Of a DNA stretch of 64,000 bases, positions 59,461-64,000 are shown one piece after another. Location: positions 49,081 to 113,080 of the forward strand of contig LLCB01000193.1 in NCBI GenBank assembly GCA_001414345.1. Direction: 5' to 3'. A program made the translations under genes and the position numbers. This DNA comes from Hymenoscyphus infarciens (lineage: Eukaryota > Ascomycota > Leotiomycetes > Helotiales > Helotiaceae). The notes under the pieces were generated by a model. That model saw only the letters and a list, made by a program, of their open reading frames with translations. It did not search any database and had not been told where the DNA came from. Numbering within the stretch: the stretch's first letter is position 1; every line of letters starts with the position of its first letter.

Positions 59461-61138
59461 ATGGAGCCTAATAAACGACAATTCCGGGAATCCCCCTCCA
59501 AAGCAGCACCAGAGCCCAAACGCGTCACGCGAGCCTCCGCCCGAAATACACCACCCGCTACTCAAACATCATCTTCGTCCCGGAATGCAGTAGCATCGAG
59601 CTCACGCTCTACCCGGTCGCGCTCTGGACTTGCCAGCTCGGCTGCGCCAGTCCAGGATGAGGAAATGGATCTAGACGACGAAGAAGCAGGGGATGGGGAA
59701 GCCGAGGATGAGGGAAACGAGGAACTGGAGGACCAAGAGAATGAGATGGCCGTTGCCCCTGAGGATTATCTAGCTAATCTGGACGCCTTCCGCGATGAAG
59801 AGTTGTCCTTTGCCGAGTTTGAGCAAGAAGTTCTGGAACAAAGAGCTCAAGAACTCGAGGAGTTTTATGAAATCACTTATCCTGAAATCGACCGAACCCA
59901 GGTTTTTGAGATGCATTCTAGCAACCTGATCCGCGCTTACAAAGTAAGCTTATTTCATGTGGTAAAAGTAGCGCTTGCGTTGCGGGGTCTACCATGTGAT
60001 GGGTGGGCGGAAAAGCGAAAGGGCAGCAAGGAGGTCAATTATGAAGCCGTCCAGCGAGGTTTATGGTTGATGATGCTAGGATGGTAGGTTTGAGAATCCT
60101 CCCAGTTACCACTACAAGTCATGAGTTAATTGCGGCATTAGGGAGCCGTTGATTTTGCAGCATGTCATTGAGGGAAATCTCCCACGAGCAAACGCCACCA
60201 ATCCGGTCCTTGAAAGTCTGCTCACGGAGATGTACCAGGCTGGTACGAGATTTAAGCCATGCATCTACGCCAACTACCTAGTCAACGCGGATGGAATCTC
60301 GCCGACACCGCGAGAAATCAACGTTATGCTTGAGGCAGCCGAGCTGTACATCCGGGGCTTTGGGAAGATTGACGAGGAATCTGCTGAGCTCGCTGCTGAA
60401 ATCGACCGGGCCATGTCTGCTAGCAAGTCGAATAACCGAGCTGGAGAACGCCGGTACATTGAAATCGCTGCTCATGTAGAGGTAACTACCAAATGGGTCG
60501 AGTGTGTAAGGCTTCGGCTATCGACTCTTGCCCAAGATCACCCTCTCGAAAGACCTCTGTCGGAGGTGGGGTATGCAACACACGGAAAAGATAGGCTGAA
60601 ATCCCACGCCACGCATCGCTCCAGCAACTATCTCATGAACTTGACGGAAGCCATCTGCCTCGTTCAATTTCCACGCTATAGAATTGCTCAGTACATCCTA
60701 GCATACACCATCAACCTCCAGGATGCATCTTACGCGGAAATCATGGCAAGTAGGATGGCCTTGTGCTATACGAGTGTCGGCGGTGGCTTCTCTCATCATG
60801 CAGCTGGCCAAAGCTATGCAGCAGCTGAGCGAGTCGAGAAAGACTATTATCTCAAGATGCAAAAGGAGATGTTTTCCTCGGCCAGCTTCGTAGCTAGACG
60901 ACGACACGAGTACCGACGCATGGTAGACCATAGTAATGTCTTCCGGAATGAGGCTCTGCAATCACAAAAGTTCCAGGAGAAGATGGGGCGCAATGAGGAA
61001 GATTTGACAAGATCAGAGGAGGAGATTGAGAAGTGTACAGCCACGGCACTCGAGGCTAACCAGCAGTTAAGTAGTGAGATTGACGCGTGGGCAAATTTGG
61101 TCGAGGAATTTGGCGGGATGGAGTGGATTGACAAGTAA
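59461..61138 (+). CDS. Unknown 539-aa protein with acidic N-terminus
   Basis: Exons 59461-60083 and 60142-61138 (58-nt intron, GTAGGT..TTAG; join TG+G makes Trp) give 539 aa. Residues 1-60 are Ser/Arg/Ala-rich and basic, residues 65-100 very acidic (DEEMDLDDEEAGDGEAEDEG), suggesting a nuclear protein. The rest is helical and soluble: a region ending in RGLPCDGWAEKR, LESLLTEMYQAGTRFKPC, then VEVTTKWVECVRLRLSTLAQ, a central QYILAYTINLQDASYAEIMA, and a C-terminal charged coiled coil (NEEDLTRSEEEIEKCTATAL). I recognise no domain, no membrane segment, no signal peptide. Codon use and frame are healthy, in contrast to the repeats on both sides. It may be lineage-specific or transposon-borne. Confidence 0.8.
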
Positions 61139-62882
61139 TGAACTATTTAACTGCAAAATACAAGAAGCTTCTCACTCTAATAATCCCCCTGATGCTCATC
61201 TGGAATAACCGACGAGCATTTGATTGGCTAAAGATTTTAGGTGTTGCGCAAATGCACAGAGAATTGGTGGACTGCGCAGGTGGGTCTGCGCAAATGCACA
61301 GAGAATTGGTGGACTGCGCAGGTGGGTCTGCGCAAATGCACAGTCTGCGCAGGTGGGTCTGCGCAAATGCACAGTCTGCGCAGGTGGGTCTGCGCAAATA
61401 CACAGAGAATTGGTGGACTGCGCAGGTGGGTCTGCGCAAATGCACAGTCTGCGCAGGTGGGTCTGCGCAGGTGGGTCTACGCAAACGATCCCCGGAGCAC
61501 CTTCATAACTTCAACATAAGTACAGCGTATATAGCTATATAGAAGTACAAGAGACTAGGCTATGATTTATCGTCTCCTTTCTCCAAAGATCAATGGTTAT
61601 AAAGAAGTATATCACCATTCATCGACCCCATCGATCGAGGATTGAAGGGTATCTTCTGTTGGATTACGCGAGCCGACTAAGAAGGACATATGGTTGGGGA
61701 GTGGAAAATTTCGAGGTTTTATAACGAGTTGATGAGAGTTGAATTGCGTGGGAATCATCTTGGGGGTTCTGAAAAGCGGGAAACATCAATTAGTCTGCAG
61801 ACTAATCTACAAATTTTGCGAATCTAAGAGATGGATTTGGAACTGTGTTTGGAAAGGGATATGATGTTACAGGATTTTGGTCACTTTTGTATCGGATTAT
61901 CGGAGACAAAGATGGAAATGTACTCTAAAAGTCTTGCCTGGAATTTGGATCTGCTATATGAGGGCTAAGGTCAATCTATCTTTCTTCTATCTTTCAGTCA
62001 ATACAGCTTTTTGGTTTTTATTGTCAAACATTGAATTCCTTCAGGTCTTCCTTTAGGTAATTTAATTGATTTTTTATGCAGAAAATCTTGTCATCTGGAT
62101 GAAATGAGCTTGTAGTACTATTTTGGAAGTTTTACCTCCGTTTCGGGATGAACGTTCATACATTTTCGAAAATTGTACGTCCGCTCGGTTGAACATTCGT
62201 ATATAAGCGAGCCGCCGAGAACTTTGGGTTAATTAAGTTTTTACTGCCTCTTGTAAATCAAAGTTCACAGAGTAGTCGAACCATTTGTAGTGGGTTAATA
62301 TTATCTATAAAATAAAATCACATGTAGACTTAATATTTTGGCGTACACGCTTGACTCTTCGCCATCGTTCTTGGTATGCTAAAAGCGAACAATTGAAACA
62401 GTTATGCATACAGTTTAGAATAATCGGATTTTGCTGAGCGTTAGTATCCAACCTGGAACGAGCGTGCCATTCATTCCAAAACATCTAGCACAAAAGATCT
62501 TCTATGGGTGAAAGTAGAAGGAGGACTAGGACTGTCATTTGCGTTAAGTGGAAGAGGTATAATATTCAAAGCCTCTACAAAATTCCTAATTCACTGAACT
62601 AAAGCATATTCACCACGCATAATTTGTCTCTTTTGAAGAATAATAATGGTTATACAAAATAGCACCTTTTTACACTGAATTATCAAATTCCCACCACCAG
62701 TAGATTTCCCCTTCACATAACCCGAATCTTGTCTCGTACGCTTAAGATTGCCTTTCGCCCGTTAGGTCAGACATAGGCATATGTAGGGATCTTGAATACG
62801 CTCACTGGAAATGCTTCATTTTGATTAACCATGAAGAATAGCAACATCCCCCGTTGTCCAACTCGTCCTAATCTCCCACCTC
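61139..62882. other. Intergenic 1.7 kb with minisatellite, no gene
   Basis: Apart from the tandem repeat listed separately, the stretch is balanced to AT-rich unique-looking sequence. Frames over the repeat are an artefact of the repeat unit. I see no domain or RNA gene. Confidence 0.4.
61245..61491. repeat. Composite minisatellite with TGCGCA modules
   Basis: Two unit types alternate: a 42-bp unit TGCGCAAATGCACAGAGAATTGGTGGAC plus TGCGCAGGTGGGTC, and a 31-bp unit TGCGCAAATGCACAGTC plus the same 14-mer. The order is long, long, short, short, long, short, then a lone 14-mer. Every module begins with the palindrome TGCGCA. The units are almost identical, so the array is recent. Confidence 0.9.
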
Positions 62883-63161
62883 TTACAACCCATCCACATC
62901 ATCTCTAATAAGATCGATACAATACAAACAAGCAGCCGTATATGAAGCATCCTCCTTCTTAAGAGCATCCTCGGGCTTCACATGATACGCCACTGCATGC
63001 GCGGTCATAGATGCCGTGTTGTCGTTTATACCGAATTACTCGTTTTCACAGAAGCCCTCCGCTTGAGAGGCCTACCCTCTGAAGAGCCTTGTTAAAATTT
63101 CCCCGCAGTTGAAGAAGTCGACGCAGGCGGGAACCAGTGATCTACACTGCTGAAACCTCAT
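62883..63161 (-). pseudogene. Small unknown gene relic with two stops
   Basis: From an ATG at 63161 a 93-codon frame runs to a TAA at 62883. It reads QCRSLVPACVDFFNCGEILT, a TAG, then AEGFCENE, a TAA, then GINDNTASMTAHAVAYHVKP and KKEDASYTAACLYCIDLIRD. The mixed composition and continued frame across both stops point to a real gene fragment. Both stops could come from CAG/CAA by C-to-T change. Family not recognised; could be one exon of a larger gene. Confidence 0.4.
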
Positions 63162-63719
63162 GGTCCTAGCACCGGGGGAGGGTCACTATTTAGGTTAGTC
63201 TCTGCCTACCTTTCTCTCGTTGTTCTAACTTTCTAGGGCAATTCAAAGAAATTACTCTAAACACTTAGGACAATCAAGGACTATTATTCTTGGTATTTTG
63301 GAAGAATCAAGTCCGGAAGTAGTTGAACTGTAGTAGTGCTCACAGCCCGCGAGTTATCTATTTACTACCGCTTTTAATATCCATTGTCATTGTCCATCGC
63401 GAGCCTAGGTGACAAGAGTTGCTGCAGGGGAAGTCAGCTCATCGTTCTATTTAGTAGGAGTACTAGTAGAAGTCAATTCTACAATTAAGTGATGTAATTA
63501 TTCTAGAGGTAATTTTATTTATCCCTCAAACCCACGTGCCCTCGTCGAGTTATTCGCGATCACGTGCTCGCATTATCCCTTATATTTCGGACCCTATACG
63601 AGGTGATTTTCCTCTTCCATCTTCCCCGCCTCACATGGTAACACCAAATTCTAGGGGCGGATTGACAGTTTTCAGGTGTAGGACCGTAGTCTAAAACCTG
63701 GCGCTGCCAAGCCCGCTAA
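63162..63719. other. Non-repeat spacer, no gene recognised
   Basis: Balanced composition. It contains CACGTG (around 63535) and ATCACGTGCTCG (around 63560), E-box-like words near each other, without an adjacent gene inside the window. No coding frame supported. Confidence 0.35.
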
Positions 63720-64000
63720 GCCTAATTAGTAAATCACGTACCTACTCTACTAAAAAAAGGTATAGATAGCCTTAAATTATAACAAAGTATCTAAGTATAC
63801 TTTTAACTATAAATATAGTTATAAACTATCGATTTCTTACTAAAAAGCTTTAAATTAAGTAATATATCTTTTATATTTATCTTTATAATAGTAAAGTTAT
63901 ATAAGACTAGAAATAAGCTAACTTATACTCTTAGAGTATCTAATAAGTTTCTCTTTTATTCTATACTATTTACTTCTCTCTACTACTCTTCTAAAAGCTT
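63720..64000. repeat. AT-rich RIP-degraded tract at window end
   Basis: From about 63720 the sequence again becomes TA-rich with stops in all frames, like the other blocks. It runs off the window edge. Confidence 0.6.

Noticed and set aside
61245..61491. A CRISPR-like array
   Set aside because: Units are head-to-tail without unique spacers and the genome is eukaryotic.
61138..61542. Cys/Trp-rich repeat proteins over the minisatellite
   Set aside because: All three frames are open only because of the repeat units; the short unit is not a multiple of three, so no frame keeps a consistent peptide repeat.

Overview
The window looks like nuclear DNA of a filamentous ascomycete (Pezizomycotina), most likely a Leotiomycete. 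Genes carry short introns (46-80 nt, a few near 300 nt) with GT..CTAAC..AG signals. The recognisable proteins are fungal: HEM14, NAB2, FUN30, VMA21, an Src1-type nuclear membrane protein. Long TA-saturated tracts carry the mark of repeat-induced point mutation (RIP). The species assignment is inference from the style of the sequence; no marker gene proves it.

Layout. 1-4150: AT-rich, RIP-degraded repeats with a less mutated island at about 430-1560. 4598-6833: Src1/Heh inner nuclear membrane protein. 7141-9203: wreck of a HET-domain gene, split by a roughly 1.1 kb A-tailed insertion flanked by a 160-bp duplication, next to an amidase relic on the other strand. 10054-38517: ordinary gene-rich chromosome with a CENP-K-like kinetochore protein (-), a three-KH RNA-binding protein (+), protoporphyrinogen oxidase HEM14 (-), poly(A) RNA-binding NAB2 (-), a secreted GH20 hexosaminidase (+), a CYP52-like P450 (+), the remodeller FUN30 (-), VMA21 (+) and a DUF2406 protein (-). 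38518-40590: quiet DNA ending in an orphan exon cut off by repeats. 40600-58520: an 18-kb RIP block holding a LINE reverse-transcriptase relic and a structurally complete Ty3/gypsy chromovirus (LTRs, 5-bp target duplication, polypurine tract, RT, RNase H, integrase, chromodomain), plus fragments of related elements. 58521-61138: an island with two divergent genes of unknown family, one reading into the RIP block through a stop. 61245-61490: a composite minisatellite. 62883-63161: a small gene relic with two stops. 63720-64000: another AT-rich block.

The central genes are housekeeping genes with no shared pathway; I see no biosynthetic cluster. The most interesting parts are the repeat margins: RIP-like nonsense changes in neighbouring host genes, the divergent unknown gene pair between repeat blocks, a GC-AG intron in VMA21, the stop-carrying intron between the two membrane segments of Src1, and the repeated ETQPTQIL motif in FUN30. 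Exon coordinates were worked out by hand from splice signals and reading-frame phase; they are not backed by transcripts.
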